From Branchipolynoe longqiensis (lineage: Eukaryota; Annelida; Polychaeta; Phyllodocida; Polynoidae): a stretch of DNA of 64,000 nt. Shown here piece by piece: positions 10,481 through 20,555 of this stretch; the stretch's first letter is position 1; the number at the start of each line of letters is the position of its first letter. The position numbers were made by a program, and so were the translations under genes. The DNA lies in the NCBI GenBank assembly GCA_030323885.1, contig CM059187.1, forward strand, positions 122,665,593-122,729,592. Reading direction: 5' to 3'. The notes below the pieces were generated by a model, which did not search any database, was not told the DNA's origin, and saw nothing but the letters and a program-made list of their open reading frames with translations.

Positions 10481-10735
10481 CACCATTAACCTGTAATAAA
10501 TGCAGATAGGTATCACCATGTTGTATCAGGTACACGGAGCATCCAGGTCATTGCGTTGCCCATGATTGGGTGGCGCCACCACCGGCAAACTAGCGCACTA
10601 TTCAGATTACATGTTCTATTTGTGGAAAATTATTATATATAATGGTATTCTACCAAACTCATGCATATGGCAGATTTGTGTCAGGTGTGTCCTTGATATC
10701 TACATACTATGTTATTACTTATTCTTAGTTACTAG

Positions 10736-10768
<33 letters not shown>

Positions 10769-10854
10769 GCATCTGGTATACATATGTATCAATAAGTATG
10801 ATTGTATCTATGTTCATATATATATGCATGCATGAGTGCATATATATATGACGC
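10481..10854. other. AT-rich unassigned sequence with TA repeats
   Basis: Includes TA microsatellites at 10736-10768. The LTR element fragment begins immediately to the right, so this is its insertion context or a deletion boundary. Confidence 0.4.
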
Positions 10855-12425
10855 AATCGGAACTGCGTCACCCCCCACACCTACCGGGTCGGGAATCCTC
10901 TCACTCCGTACCTCTTCATGAGTATTACCCACGTAAACGGAGTCCTGAACAACACCTCTCAGATGTTGCTCAGAAGCCCCCCCCTTAGAGGTACCGACTT
11001 CACTGGAGGGCTCCGGCTCCCTAGGACCCCCACCTCCCCTACCGCCCCCCTTAGAGGGCGCCGGAGAACGCGGCGAGCTACCCGCGGAAACCGGGCGCGC
11101 AGTATGCACCGGATACTGCGTCTCGCAGTTATCTAACCGCGTAGACTCAGTAACCCCCACATTACTCTCTCCAAGCTCCAAACCGCGTTGAAACGCTAGT
11201 TTCTCAGCCTGAAAAGCTGCGCGCTCACTTACAAGAACCCCCAGAGCAGAATTAATGCTACACCTCTCGGCAGCTAGCAACCATTCACATCTCTGATTCT
11301 CATCCTGTAAGTGATTATTCAGCGCCTCCTGCATAGACAAGTCCTCCGTCTGTTTAGTGAACGCAGCCTGCTGCTCGCCCACCAACAATCGATTAGACCT
11401 TGCCTCTTCTGCGGACACACGCCGCGCCGCGCTTAGCTCTGCTAATTCGCGCGCGAAGGCGGCAGCATTAGAGACCCTCAACTCATCCAACGACCGCCTC
11501 TCCTCCGCCATCCGGTCAAACTGGAGACGCTTCCAAGCTCGCAGTCGGCGGATCCGCATCCCCTCTTGACGCTCCACCTCCGACTGCGACCCAGAAAACG
11601 TACGACTCATAACCAAATCATGCTCCAATGCGAACGTCAACGAGTCATCGGCCACGAACCCTGTCTCCAAAGCCGGGGAACTCTCCCTATCATCGGGATC
11701 CCGGGGACCTGCACGCCCAGCTCCCGTCCCCACAGAACGGACAGCTGAACTCCCCCACGGCGAATACTCCAGCGGTATGCCTCCCACAGAACCCCCGCGC
11801 CCAGCCAGACCTAAGCCCTCACGACACGCGATTGAACTGCTACCCTCACGTACACTCGACCCCGAATCACTACTGATCGACAGAGACTGCATATCATCAA
11901 GAGCGAAGCCCACCTTCATCGCACTCCCCGTAATGCCCTCCCCAGTATTTCTATCAACTGAGAGAACATCTTGCACTGCTATTGATGGCGCGACATTCTT
12001 CAGCGCCGCGCCACCACTATCAGAACGAGCGCCCAACCGCGCGTCACGCCCACCACCCTGTATCGCCCCCGATGTAAACAACGGCGCAATACCGGGTGGC
12101 GGACTGCCACTCAGTCGGGCTAACTGCGACCAATAGCTATCAGCACCCTCAGCACTTCTAGGCGACACCACCGGCAACGGCGCGGGAGTGGCTACGCCCC
12201 CCCACTCACTGACACACGGCGGCGGTCCCCTACAACGCCGGCACCTGTATTAGGAATGAACGTACAAACATCAACATCCCTATCAGGTGAACTGTGAGCG
12301 TGGTGCGGTGTACTTACCGCAGAAGCGTCCACGCCCACCGGCGACCCAACTGCGCCGGGGCTCCCCGTACCACCATTTTGGTACTGGCGCCCACTACGCA
12401 GTTGACCGGCCGTCGCTCCCTCCAT
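10855..12425 (-). pseudogene. gag-like ORF with coiled coil, frameshifted and truncated
   Basis: The likely start is the ATG at 12425, about 85 nt after the primer-binding site. The first segment (77 codons, Gly/Ser-rich) ends at a stop at 12192, just after a run of seven G on the minus strand. The reading continues in another frame for over 400 codons down to about 10855, where similarity of composition stops and no natural stop is reached. The second segment is Gly/Ser/Pro-rich at both ends, with a central stretch (roughly 11170-11580) dense in Glu, Arg, Ala and Leu that looks like a coiled coil, compatible with capsid multimerisation. No zinc knuckle is visible. I do not recognise the protein by sequence; the gag assignment rests on its position after LTR and primer-binding site. 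The one-base slip in the G run may be mutation, sequence error or programmed frameshifting. Confidence 0.55.
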
Positions 12426-12508
12426 AACTACAAATTACGAAGAGAACCTACCTGCGGAGTCCATGGCCCAGGTCCAATACTCACCCCCTTACGCAGAAGG
12501 CAAGCTGG

Positions 12509-12520
12509 CTCACGGCACCA
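12509..12520 (-). promoter_or_regulatory. primer-binding site
   Basis: TGGTGCCGTGAG follows the LTR end by one base. TGG matches the CCA end of a tRNA, and TGGTGCCGTGA-type sites are common in animal LTR elements. I did not identify the primer tRNA. Confidence 0.6.
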
Positions 12521-12521
12521 A

Positions 12522-12864
12522 TGTAATGGCCCACGGCCCTCCGACTCACCCTTTCTCACACGAAAGAACACCAAGATTCAATTCAGTGTACGCTTCACCT
12601 GGTTTATTGAACCCTCTGCTCTCCGCGGCATCAGTAGTTGTCCGTGGCGCCCCCTGACTCGCCAGATCCCACATCGACTCTATAGGTGTGTGTGGGGGGG
12701 GGGGGGGGGGGGGGTCAACCACACGCAGTAGAGGTCAGCCCAGTTGGGGTCTGACCGGTGGTGACCCGTGCCGCCACCTAGCGCAGTGTAGTGGTACTGC
12801 GCTGGTGGCGTCGTAGTCTCCGCTGCTACCGCGTGATAGTAGAGCTCATGTTCAGACTACTACA
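12522..12864 (-). repeat. candidate 5' LTR
   Basis: On the minus strand it begins TGTAGTAGTCTGAAC and ends ATTACA, so it is bounded by TG...CA. It contains a run of about 22 G (12692-12713), a TATAGAG word near 12676 and AATAAA at 12603-12608 (minus). Only one copy is present, so the boundaries rest on TG/CA and the adjacent primer-binding site. Confidence 0.6.
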
Positions 12865-13609
12865 TATATATATATATATATGTAACGGCGTTGGGAGCAA
12901 AGCAAAGGCATACAGCCATTGAGTTTGGCGATACGTGTAGGGCAAAACTTACATTTTATTCAAAATTAATAGAATTAGATAACAATTTGGCACAAACATG
13001 GATGAAAGGATGCAATCTAATAATATAATGAATATGTTTAGGACAGAACTCTCCATAATTAATGATTTTGAGCTAAGAAACATACAATTTCAGTCACTTT
13101 ACAGGCTGATGTTTACATCAGCATTGATTAGCCATAAGTAATTCTTGTTCTAAATATTAAAATGTCAAATGTGTCAACAAAAACTTGTTTGAAAGAAATA
13201 TATAACCAATATCTGATTAACCCTACTCATTTTCTATTTCTACACATGTCATTAACCATAGGATATAAATAAAAACATGAATAAAATAAGTAAAACTGAC
13301 TCTGGCTATGGCTCTAACACTAGTCTGAGTGCCCAGATTTGTCTAAATCTAAATGCACATGGCATAAGAGGAACTGATTATATTGATGTAAATGCAATCC
13401 TGGATGAAAGATTAATATCTTAATTTATTATATATAATTTTTTTTAGTTAGTGTTCTATGTTTCAAACAAGAGCTGAGATGAGCTGAAACTAGCACATTT
13501 CATAACTGCACCCAGTGTATTAGCATGTAGCATGTGCCATGTGCTTCTCGTGGGTTTGTTTTGCTCTGACACATCCCACAATGCACCGCGCGGCTGAAAC
13601 GGTGATGTA
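12865..13609. other. AT-rich unassigned sequence
   Basis: Starts with a TA microsatellite abutting the LTR. The rest is AT-rich without recognisable repeats or frames. Confidence 0.4.
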
Positions 13610-13867
13610 GTCTCTAGGTCAGTGACTGATCGGCCACAGGTAGCAAGTGGGGAAAATGGTCGGCATCCTCCGGGCAACTGTTTTGATCTCAAGGAGGTTT
13701 TTGGTGCAGCATCTGCAACCTCCTTGTGACCAAAATGGTCAACCGCAGGACACTGACCAGTCACTGACCGGCCGCCGGCCTCCAGGAAACACTTTCCGAC
13801 CGCCCCTTTCTGGTGGTTGCAATATGGTCGCCAAGTGGGCGCAAGCGATAGTGTGACTGTGGCATAA
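13610..13867. mobile_element. partial inverted-repeat element, TGACCA-iterating
   Basis: The right end (ATAGTGTGACTGTGGCATAAG) matches the terminus of the 62490-62781 element (complement AAGCCCCAGTCACACTAC). The body repeats words such as GTGACCAAAATGGTC, TCACTGACCGGCC and ATGGTCGCC, plus CAAGGAGGTTTTTGGTGCAG, which it shares with 62490-62781. The left terminus is lost. Confidence 0.6.
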
Positions 13868-13887
13868 GGAAGCAGCTGATATAAAAA

Positions 13888-14125
13888 GAAAGTTTGTTTT
13901 ATTTAACTACGCCTCTAGAGCACATTGATTTTTATCATTGGACGTCAAACATATGGTCATTCTGACATATTTCTTTGGAGGAAACCCACTGCCACGACAT
14001 AGACTACTCTTTCCGATAAGCAGCAAGGGGTCTTTTATATGCACTTTCCCACAGACAGAACAGCACATACCACAGCCTTTGGTAAACCAGTTGTGGACCA
14101 CTGGTTCAGCTGATATAAGTTTCAT
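13888..14125. repeat. Repeat-C copy (TTTATTTAACGACACC family)
   Basis: Contains TTTATTTAACTACGCCTCTAGAGCACATTG, CATATGGTCATTCTGACAT, TTTATATGCACTTTCCCACA and CCAGTTGTGGACCAC (broken here into short words). A second good copy is at 62185-62415 and a partial one at 17271-17350. I associate this family with mollusc genomes from memory; the class (SINE or other) is not determined. Confidence 0.7.
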
Positions 14126-14252
14126 TATACATCGATTTATTGGATATGGCCTCAACAAAATCTCCAGCAGTGAGTTAAAAAAAACATTTCTAATTATTAC
14201 CAGATTGTTCTCTAAGGGATGCAGTTTATTCTATTATATGGGAAAGAAAATG

Positions 14253-14345
14253 GGACGGGATGGCCGACTGAGTAGAGCGCTCGCTTCTTAATCGGAAGGT
14301 TGTGGATTCAAATACTGACCAAGCCCACTTCTTAATCATTGAATG
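14253..14345 (+). mobile_element. tRNA-like SINE head
   Basis: GGGATGGCCGACTGAGTAGA has an A-box pattern, and GTTGTGGATTCAAAT is a weak B-box match about 45 bp on. The body differs from SINE-A. Its extent beyond about 14345 is unclear; 14345-14500 may belong to it. Confidence 0.5.
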
Positions 14346-14619
14346 TAACACCACACATCTTAAACAAATAGAGTTCAGTTCTCATCTAGTAATACTCCTC
14401 TTTGGAAGCCCCGTCACTGGTCTTCCGGCAGAGCATCCATCTTCTTTTGTAGGTCATTCATCAGTGCCAGGCATCAATCCCAATTAGACCAACACAGACA
14501 GGGTGTCATCAAGATTCACATTTCATATTGCTGTACATGCATGCTTGCTTCATCTCACCCTTTCTCACATCCGTCTCGTGAGACGGGTAAAACACGCATG
14601 CATTCACTGAACTTTCTAG

Positions 14620-15266
14620 AGAACATGGCTTCCACCGAACCTGACTTCTACCGAACCTGACTTCTACAGAACATGGCTTCTACAGAGCATGGCTTCTACA
14701 GAACTTGACTTCTACAGAGCATGGGTTCTACAATAATATGACTTCTACACAACCTGCCTTTTACAATATATGTCTTCTACAGAATATGAATTATATAGAA
14801 CATGACTTCTACATAGCATGACTTATGCAAAACATGACTTATGCAGAACATGACTTTTACAGGACATCCCTTCTACAGAACATGCCTTCTACCAGTTGTC
14901 TACAGAACATGACTTATAGAGAACATTACTTCTGCAAAACATTAATTCTACAGAACATGACTTCTACAACACAGGACTTCTGCAAAACATGACTTCTACA
15001 GAACATGACTTCTACAGAACATGACTTCTACAAAACATGACTTCTACAGAACATGACTTCTACAAAACATGACTTCTACAGAACATTACTTATACAGAAC
15101 ATGGCTTCTACAGAACATTACTTATACAGAACATACCTTCTACAGAACATGGCTATTACAGAACATGATTTCTGAAAAACAAGACTTCTAAAGAACATGT
15201 ATGTTACAGAACATGCCTTCTACAGAGCATGACTTCTACAGAGCATGATTTCTACAGAACATAACT
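14620..15266. repeat. 16-bp minisatellite, about 40 copies
   Basis: The unit ACTTCTACAGAACATG recurs with many substitutions across about 645 bp. The middle part (14990-15080) is the most regular. Confidence 0.95.
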
Positions 15267-15291
15267 GTATGGCCTTCATTAAGGACGGGAC

Positions 15292-15660
15292 ATGGTGGCC
15301 GAATCGGTAAGAGCGCTGGTTAGCTTCCTGTGTGCGAGGGCATGGGTTTCAACCCACACCGAGTAAAACTACACCATTGATACTTGTCACTACCTAGTCT
15401 GACGCTCGCCATTGGTAATAATAATACTAATAATAATAATATTATTAATAATAATAATAAATAGGATACGGCAAATGACTGGGTTGCTTTGCATCGGGCT
15501 AATGTGATTAAGTGTCATATCGGGTTAGTGAGCTGGTTACACAGTCTTCCAGGTTAGCCGCACTATAAAGTCGTGATGAGTGCACACTATCACAAGTCAG
15601 TACATGTACTGGGATGACCTAAGTTACATGTTGTCCTGATATGAGTCCCAAGAAAGAAAC
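15292..15660 (+). mobile_element. SINE-A, subtype 1, diverged
   Basis: The head GGTGGCCGAATCGGTAAGAGC and the family body are recognisable. A (TAA)n run of about 45 bp at 15418-15462 interrupts the body. The tail GTTGTCCTGATATGAGTCCC is diverged. Confidence 0.75.
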
Positions 15661-15680
15661 AACATTCAGTGTTTTGGTAA

Positions 15681-16014
15681 CCAGACGGGATAGCCAAATG
15701 AGTCCATCTCCCATGTTGGTAGACCGTGGCATCGTCGGTTCGAAACCTAGTCGAATCAAACCAATGACTTAAAAATGTATACTTGTCGCTTTCTAGCCAG
15801 GCGCTCGGCATTATTAAGATAGGGCAAGGACTGGTTGGTTCAGTGTCAGGATAATGTAACTGAGTGGGATATCAGGTCATGCTGCTGGTGGCCTGGTCTC
15901 TCAGTAGGGCAGCATTATAAAGTCACCATGAGTGCGCACTGTCACAAATCGGTACCCATCGTGATATGACCGTAGATGTTGCTAGGACATAAAAGAACAA
16001 ACAAACAAACAAAC
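15681..16014 (+). mobile_element. SINE-A, subtype 2, full length
   Basis: The head CAGACGGGATAGCCAAATGA carries the longer subtype-2 anticodon region (TTGGTAGACCGTGGCATCG) and a B box GGTTCGAAACC. It ends GATGTTGCTAGGACATAAAA followed by (ACAA)n. Confidence 0.85.
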
Positions 16015-16027
16015 AGTGTTTTGATAG

Positions 16028-16119
16028 ATCACCATAAGTGCACACTGTCACAAGTCCGTACCCGTCCTAATATGACCTTAGATGTTGCCAGGACGTTAAG
16101 CTCCAACAACCAACCAACC
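16028..16119 (+). mobile_element. SINE-A, 3' end only
   Basis: ACCATAAGTGCACACTGTCA through GATGTTGCCAGGACGTTAAG to a CAACCAACC end. It lies directly downstream of the full copy. Confidence 0.8.
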
Positions 16120-16312
16120 CCTCTCTGTCCGCCATGTCTGAACAATGGATTAAATCCGCTGGGAATACTATATAGATTTATTGTTGAATAATGCATGAAC
16201 CGTCTTTGTCTCTTTGAAGTATCTGACAATCAAAAGAAGACAGACTTGTTGTGTTGTATTATTGAAATAGCACAGCAAAGTTCAGCGCCTCTTCAGCAAA
16301 TTGGCCACATAT

Positions 16313-16567
16313 GAGCCTGTCTCAAAAGGTGATAACTCTTTTTTTGTGTGTCCATTGTAGCGATTGACAGAAAACAGCACAGAAACGGTTACACTGAAAA
16401 CACAAGGACATTTGCTTCAAATCAATATGTATTCTATTGGGATTATGATACACCATGTAAAAAACAAATCAGTTTATCCTGAGCAAATGCATAGGCAGAT
16501 AGTATGTTGATCGTTACAATGGACAAAGTTTTGTCCCATATTGCTTAGCACCTTTTGAGACAATCTC
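16313..16567. mobile_element. 255-bp MITE with GTCTCAAAAGGTG ends
   Basis: Left end GAGCCTGTCTCAAAAGGTG; the complement of the right end is GAGATTGTCTCAAAAGGTG. Complementarity continues inward (GTCCATTGTAGCGAT with ATCGTTACAATGGAC), giving arms of roughly 60 bp. ATAT flanks both sides (16309-16312 and 16568-16571). No ORF; superfamily not assigned. Confidence 0.8.
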
Positions 16568-16867
16568 ATATGTTACATCTGTTCTTTCACAGATTCTATA
16601 TTTAAGTCGGGTATTTCATTGTGAGTTGATAGTACTAATGACAGTCTTATGAGCAATAAATTCATCAGCAAATCCTATTTTAATTTGTACAATGAACAAC
16701 GTATGCAATATTATGACATAGTGGTTGACATATAATAGAAAGAGGACCAAGGGATGACAACCAGAAAGGTCTGCCCTACAGGGTGCCTACTTAGAAATGG
16801 AATAGTTTATGATTTGTAGCTAGGACTAGTTTAGGATTTGTAGGACTAAATAGATTCTATCAATTAT
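16568..16867. other. unassigned sequence
   Basis: No recognisable feature. Confidence 0.3.
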
Positions 16868-17054
16868 TAATAAAACTTTTCTTTTTCTATGGGAATTTGT
16901 TTCCCTTGACCACAAATACATGATTGTGAGCTTTCTTATTTAATGAGTGTCTACATGTAAAAGCGATGGTTTGAACAAAAAACAAACATTTCTCGCCGTG
17001 AATATGGCCTATGCTGCCGACACGGCGTAAAGCAACCACCAATCAATCAATCAA
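16868..17054 (+). mobile_element. 3' tail of the RNase H-type LINE
   Basis: TTCCCTTGACCACAAATACA, AAAGCGATGGTTTGAAC, then GTGAATATGGCCTATGCTGC and (AATC)n. Matches 37560-37735 almost collinearly. 5'-truncated. Confidence 0.75.
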
Positions 17055-17270
17055 TGATTTGTAGCAGTAGGACATTGCCACATTTACACCTGATTCAAAA
17101 AGGCAAATTAGATCTATATATACATACACATATACATATGTATATATGCACATATATTTTATATGTACATATATGTGTACACATATTATATATATATATA
17201 CATATATATATATGCATATACATATGTGAATATATAATACACTAAATATAGTCATATATATAATATACCA

Positions 17271-17350
17271 CATACATGACGTCCAATAGCCCATGATAAA
17301 AATCAATGTGCTTTAGAGGTGTCGTTAAATAAAACGCACTTTGTCTCCAC
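17271..17350 (-). repeat. Repeat-C fragment
   Basis: On the minus strand GTTTTATTTAACGACACCTC then AAGCACATTGATTTTTATCA and CTATTGGACGTC. The upstream part (17110-17265) is TA/CATATA low-complexity DNA. Confidence 0.75.
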
Positions 17351-17673
17351 ATATATGCGTATATATGCATAGAATATAAATATATTCATATATATGTGTA
17401 TATACAAATATATACACATGTATAATAAACTAACTATATTCGTATATAATTATAATTGCTCTTTTGGTAAGTTATGTTTATTGATATTTTTAGAAGCTGC
17501 CGTTTATTTTATCACTGAATTTCTCTCCTATTATTTCTAATATTTATTTACAGCGACTTAACGAATGGAGACTTTAAGCGACCCTGTCATTGATTCAAGG
17601 CTTTTTGATTATTAAATTATATTATCAGTCTGATACATATGCTGCATAAACATTTCGAAACTCGACCACTTAG
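17351..17673. other. AT-rich unassigned sequence
   Basis: TATATG-rich followed by non-repetitive AT-rich DNA; no feature supported. Confidence 0.35.
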
Positions 17674-17933
17674 CTAGATTTGATCCTACATATCCAACTT
17701 AGACACTGGTGGATGTATTAAACAGTTGTTTTTGCATAGAATAGAGGGGGGGGGGGTACTAAGCCAATGTAATATAACATGTTACTGCTGGAGCACATCA
17801 TGTCAGAATTTTGACATGCTCAACCAAATTAATTTGCCAATTTTTCACTTCAAATATCTCTATGTTTAAAATAAGTTACTTCAAACTAACGTAAGGTAGG
17901 TTATAACGATACATCTAATTTATTTATTTCAGG
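17674..17933 (-). mobile_element. MITE-1, truncated
   Basis: In reverse orientation it follows MITE-1 order from CTAGATTTGATCCTACATAT to TAACGATACATCTAAT and TTTATTTCAG. The outer terminus TTAAAGTTGCATAG is missing and is replaced by the hairpin described next. Confidence 0.75.
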
Positions 17934-18034
17934 ACAAGTTTGGTAGTTGTTTTAGGCTTTAAAAAAGCAAAAAACACAACTACCAAACTTGTCCTGAAAT
18001 AAATAAATTAGACGTATCGTTATAACCTACCTTA
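17892..18034. repeat. long hairpin (inverted duplication) at a MITE-1/LINE junction
   Basis: Arms of about 60 bp: TAAGGTAGGTTATAACGATA ... AAGTTTGGTAGTTGT pairs with ACAACTACCAAACTT ... ACGTATCGTTATAACCTACCTTA, with a short AT-rich loop. The outer part of each arm is MITE-1 sequence, so this piece of MITE-1 is present in both orientations. The right arm ends exactly where RTE-like sequence begins. Confidence 0.9.
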
Positions 18035-18035
18035 T

Positions 18036-18805
18036 GTAATACTAGCAGACAGTGAGAAAAACCTACAAGATATAGTGAATAGAATCAATAAAGCTGGAAT
18101 ACTATTCAACATGAAGATGAATGCCAGGAAGACCAAAACAATGGTTATAAGTAAAAAGACAGATAAACCAAATATCAATATAACCATAGATGGCACAAAC
18201 ATAGAACAAGTACCCGAATTTATATATCTCAGACAAAAGATTACAAATGATGGGAGATGTGAGGAAGAAATTAAAAGAAAGATAACAATAGCCCGAACAA
18301 CATTCTCCAAAATGTATAGAGTGTTAACATCAAGTAAGATATTAATACAAACAAGGAAGTGTATTCTTCAGTGTTATGTGTGGTCTACTCTAATGTATGG
18401 GGCTGAGACATGGACAATCTCTAAGAAAATGTACAAACGTTTAGCAGCATTTGAGATGTGGACTTATCGAAGGATGATGAAAATATCATGGACAAAGAAG
18501 ATCACCAACAAAGAAGTTCTCAGAAAAATTAAAAATAAGAAAAGCTTGTTTGCCACTATACAGACAAAGAAACATATTTATTTTGGCCACATCATTCGTC
18601 AGAGTTCAATATACCGTACATTGTTAGAAGGGAAGGTGAATGGCAGCAGAGGGAGAGGGAGACTAAGAACATCATGGTTTACAAATATTTCACAGTGGAC
18701 AGGCTTGAATTATTCACAGTCTATCAGAACAGCACACCATCGGGACAAGTGGAGAACCATTGCATCCAACCCTCGACTAGAGGACGGAACTATTGATTGA
18801 TTGGT
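18036..18805 (+). pseudogene. RTE-like LINE ORF2 C-terminal part, 5'-truncated
   Basis: The open frame reads from ILADSEKNLQDIVNRINKAG (18038 onward, just after the expected YADD catalytic motif, which is lost) through the conserved C-terminal block of RTE-type endonuclease/reverse transcriptases. That block includes MKMNARKTKTMVISKK, EIKRKITIARTTFSKMY, VWSTLMYGAETWTISKKM, AAFEMWTYRRMMKISW, FGHIIRQ and EGKVNGSRGRGRLRTSW, and ends RLEDGTID before a TGA. A short ATTGATTG tail follows. The catalytic half of reverse transcriptase and the endonuclease are absent, so it cannot act alone. Two further copies lie at 33428 and 34091. The clade assignment comes from resemblance to RTE/BovB-type proteins and is not tested. 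Confidence 0.75.
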
Positions 18806-18856
18806 AGTTGTTGGAGTTTTACATCCTGGCAACATGTAAGGTCATATCAGGAACAT
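18799..18856 (-). mobile_element. SINE-A tail fragment
   Basis: GGTAGTTGTTGGAGTTTTACATCC ... GTCATATCAGGA is the complement of the SINE-A 3' end (written here in parts). It abuts the LINE tail. Confidence 0.7.
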
Positions 18857-18917
18857 GAAAATACCATCGGCCTATCCAACTCTAACAGAATCAGACAAAA
18901 AGACTTACTGGCACAGG

Positions 18918-19005
18918 ATCAGTGCACTGTCACAAGTCGGTACCCGTCTTGATATGACCTTAGATGTTGCCAGGACGTAAAACTCCAACACCCAAGCAAC
19001 CAACC
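18918..19005 (+). mobile_element. SINE-A, 3' end only
   Basis: CACTGTCACAAGTCGGTACC then GATGTTGCCAGGACGTAAAA and a CCAAGCAACCAACC end. Confidence 0.8.
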
Positions 19006-19240
19006 ATCGCAGTGGCTCTACATAAGGACTGTGCCTGGTTTCTACTGGGTAAATTGAGAGCCTCTCTGCCTCTCCAGGAGCAATTTAGGGACTTGCACAA
19101 CTCTAATGACATCCATTATTCAGTATTAAAGGCATCTCGCGCTGATCACTTGGCCGGCTTAATGTGGGCCGGCAATAGACCCCCCCCCCCACTTCTCCCA
19201 TCCCCCCCACTCCTCCCACCCCCACCCCCATCGCTGCCAG

Positions 19241-19596
19241 TTAAAGTTGCATAGTCCGATGGCTGCTGAGTTTCTGTCATTTTCTGAGATAAATACATTA
19301 AATTGATAATTATAAGCTACTTTACTTTAGGTTGAAGTAACTTTTAGTTTAAATGGCTAACTTTGGAGATATTTGGAGTGACAACATGCCAAATTAATTT
19401 TGGCAAGCACACCAAAACTCTGATGCCATAGGCTTATGCAGTAACAGGTTCTATTAAATTGACCTCCGATGCCCTGCTATGTGACAACAAATGCTTAATA
19501 ACTGTACCAGTATCTAAGATAAATATGTAGAATCAAATCTAGGTCAGTGTTTTGGTTTTGAAAATTGGATATTTTCATCGGACTATGCAGCTTTAA
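19241..19596 (+). mobile_element. MITE-1, full length
   Basis: Begins TTAAAGTTGCATAGTCCGAT and ends ATCGGACTATGCAGCTTTAA. It is one of the better-preserved pairs of termini and is useful as a family reference. Confidence 0.9.
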
Positions 19597-19818
19597 GCTG
19601 GAAACTACCCGACTCGAGTAGTTCCAGATTCATCCGACAGATGTCACTAGCTTATCTGGACCTACATCAAGAGAGCGACGGTGAAATTCCGGAAGAAAAA
19701 TACAATATAGTTGTCTCTTTAAAAAAAAGATATATTACATGGATAAGAGCTTGAATCCTGTTGTGATATGTATCTGAATATAATCAAGCATTTTATTATT
19801 TTTCCAAGCATTCCTTAA

Positions 19819-20555
19819 GGCCCTGTCACACTACGACGTGACTACGTCAGCGTAGGCACAACGTGAAAATAATGATATTACGTTGACGTTATGGGCGTAA
19901 TATGCAAATTGTGGACGTGAGCGTAACGTGAAAGTAACGTCGGTGTAGGTCGTGACCTTAGCTGTAACGTGACAACGTTAGGGGGGAGGGGTAATTGGCG
20001 ACGTGACCGGGCGTTAGTGTAACGTGAGCGTAACGTCGCCGTAACGGGTGCGACGTGGACGTAACGTGACCGTAACGCCACCGTAACGTGACCGTAACGT
20101 GACCGTAACGTGACCGTAACGTGACCGTAACGTTACCGTAACCGTGACCGTAACGTGACCGTAACGTGACCGTAACGTGACCATAACGTGACCGTAACGT
20201 GACCGTAACGTGCAAAACGCTGCCCACACGTTGCTCCCACCCGGGCCGTCGGTCTGATGTGACATAACGTGACTCTAACGTCATTTACGCTGCTATAACG
20301 ATCGCGGAACGTCAACCTAACGTCATTGTGACGTCATCCCGACGTAACGGCTTCACGTCGAGATACGTCGAAAGTTTTGAACAGGTTCAAAACCTTGACG
20401 CGCGCCGACGTAACACAACGTAACATGACGTAGCTCGACGTCACTCTAACGTCATTATGACGTCATCATAACGTAACCCAACGTACGGCAACGTAATGAC
20501 GAAAAATCATCACGTTAGGCTCACGTTGGCTCGTTACGTCGTAGTGTGACAGGGG
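19819..20555. mobile_element. 737-bp inverted-repeat element, ACGT-iterating
   Basis: Left end GGCCCTGTCACACTACGACG and right end CGTCGTAGTGTGACAGGGG are complementary. Nearly the whole body is a degenerate series of ACGT-containing words (GTAACGTGACC, GACGTCAT, ACGTAACG). It has no ORF of substance; the minus-strand frames are repeats of the same words. The termini match the 35004, 35416 and 62490 elements. TA or TTAA target duplications and an ISL2EU-like affiliation are possible but unproven. Confidence 0.8.
20028..20216. repeat. 11-bp minisatellite CGTAACGTGAC
   Basis: About 17 near-perfect units of an 11-bp word inside the 19819-20555 element; the word resembles the sequence just inside the element's termini. 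Confidence 0.95.

Larger units (their letters stand above)
10855..12864 (-). mobile_element. LTR retrotransposon fragment (5' LTR + gag-like ORF)
   Basis: Read on the minus strand: a 343-bp LTR (12864 to 12522), a primer-binding site, a leader of about 85 nt and a long GC-rich gag-like ORF cut off near 10855 by AT-rich DNA. There is no protease, reverse transcriptase, integrase or 3' LTR. The base composition contrasts sharply with the TA-rich flanks. The family cannot be fixed without pol; BEL/Pao and Ty3 are both possible. Confidence 0.65.

Noticed and set aside
11357..12136. Plus-strand frames of 60-119 codons
   Set aside because: Shadows of the minus-strand gag-like ORF in GC-rich DNA.
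14620..15266. Regular 16-bp repeats as a possible regulatory array
   Set aside because: Nothing beyond simple tandem repetition is visible.
17043..17306. Ile/Tyr/His-rich frames over TATATA and ACATAT sequence
   Set aside because: Simple-sequence artefacts.
19878..20315. Minus-strand Arg/Ser/Tyr-rich frames
   Set aside because: They are translations of the CGTAACGTGAC repeat in several phases.
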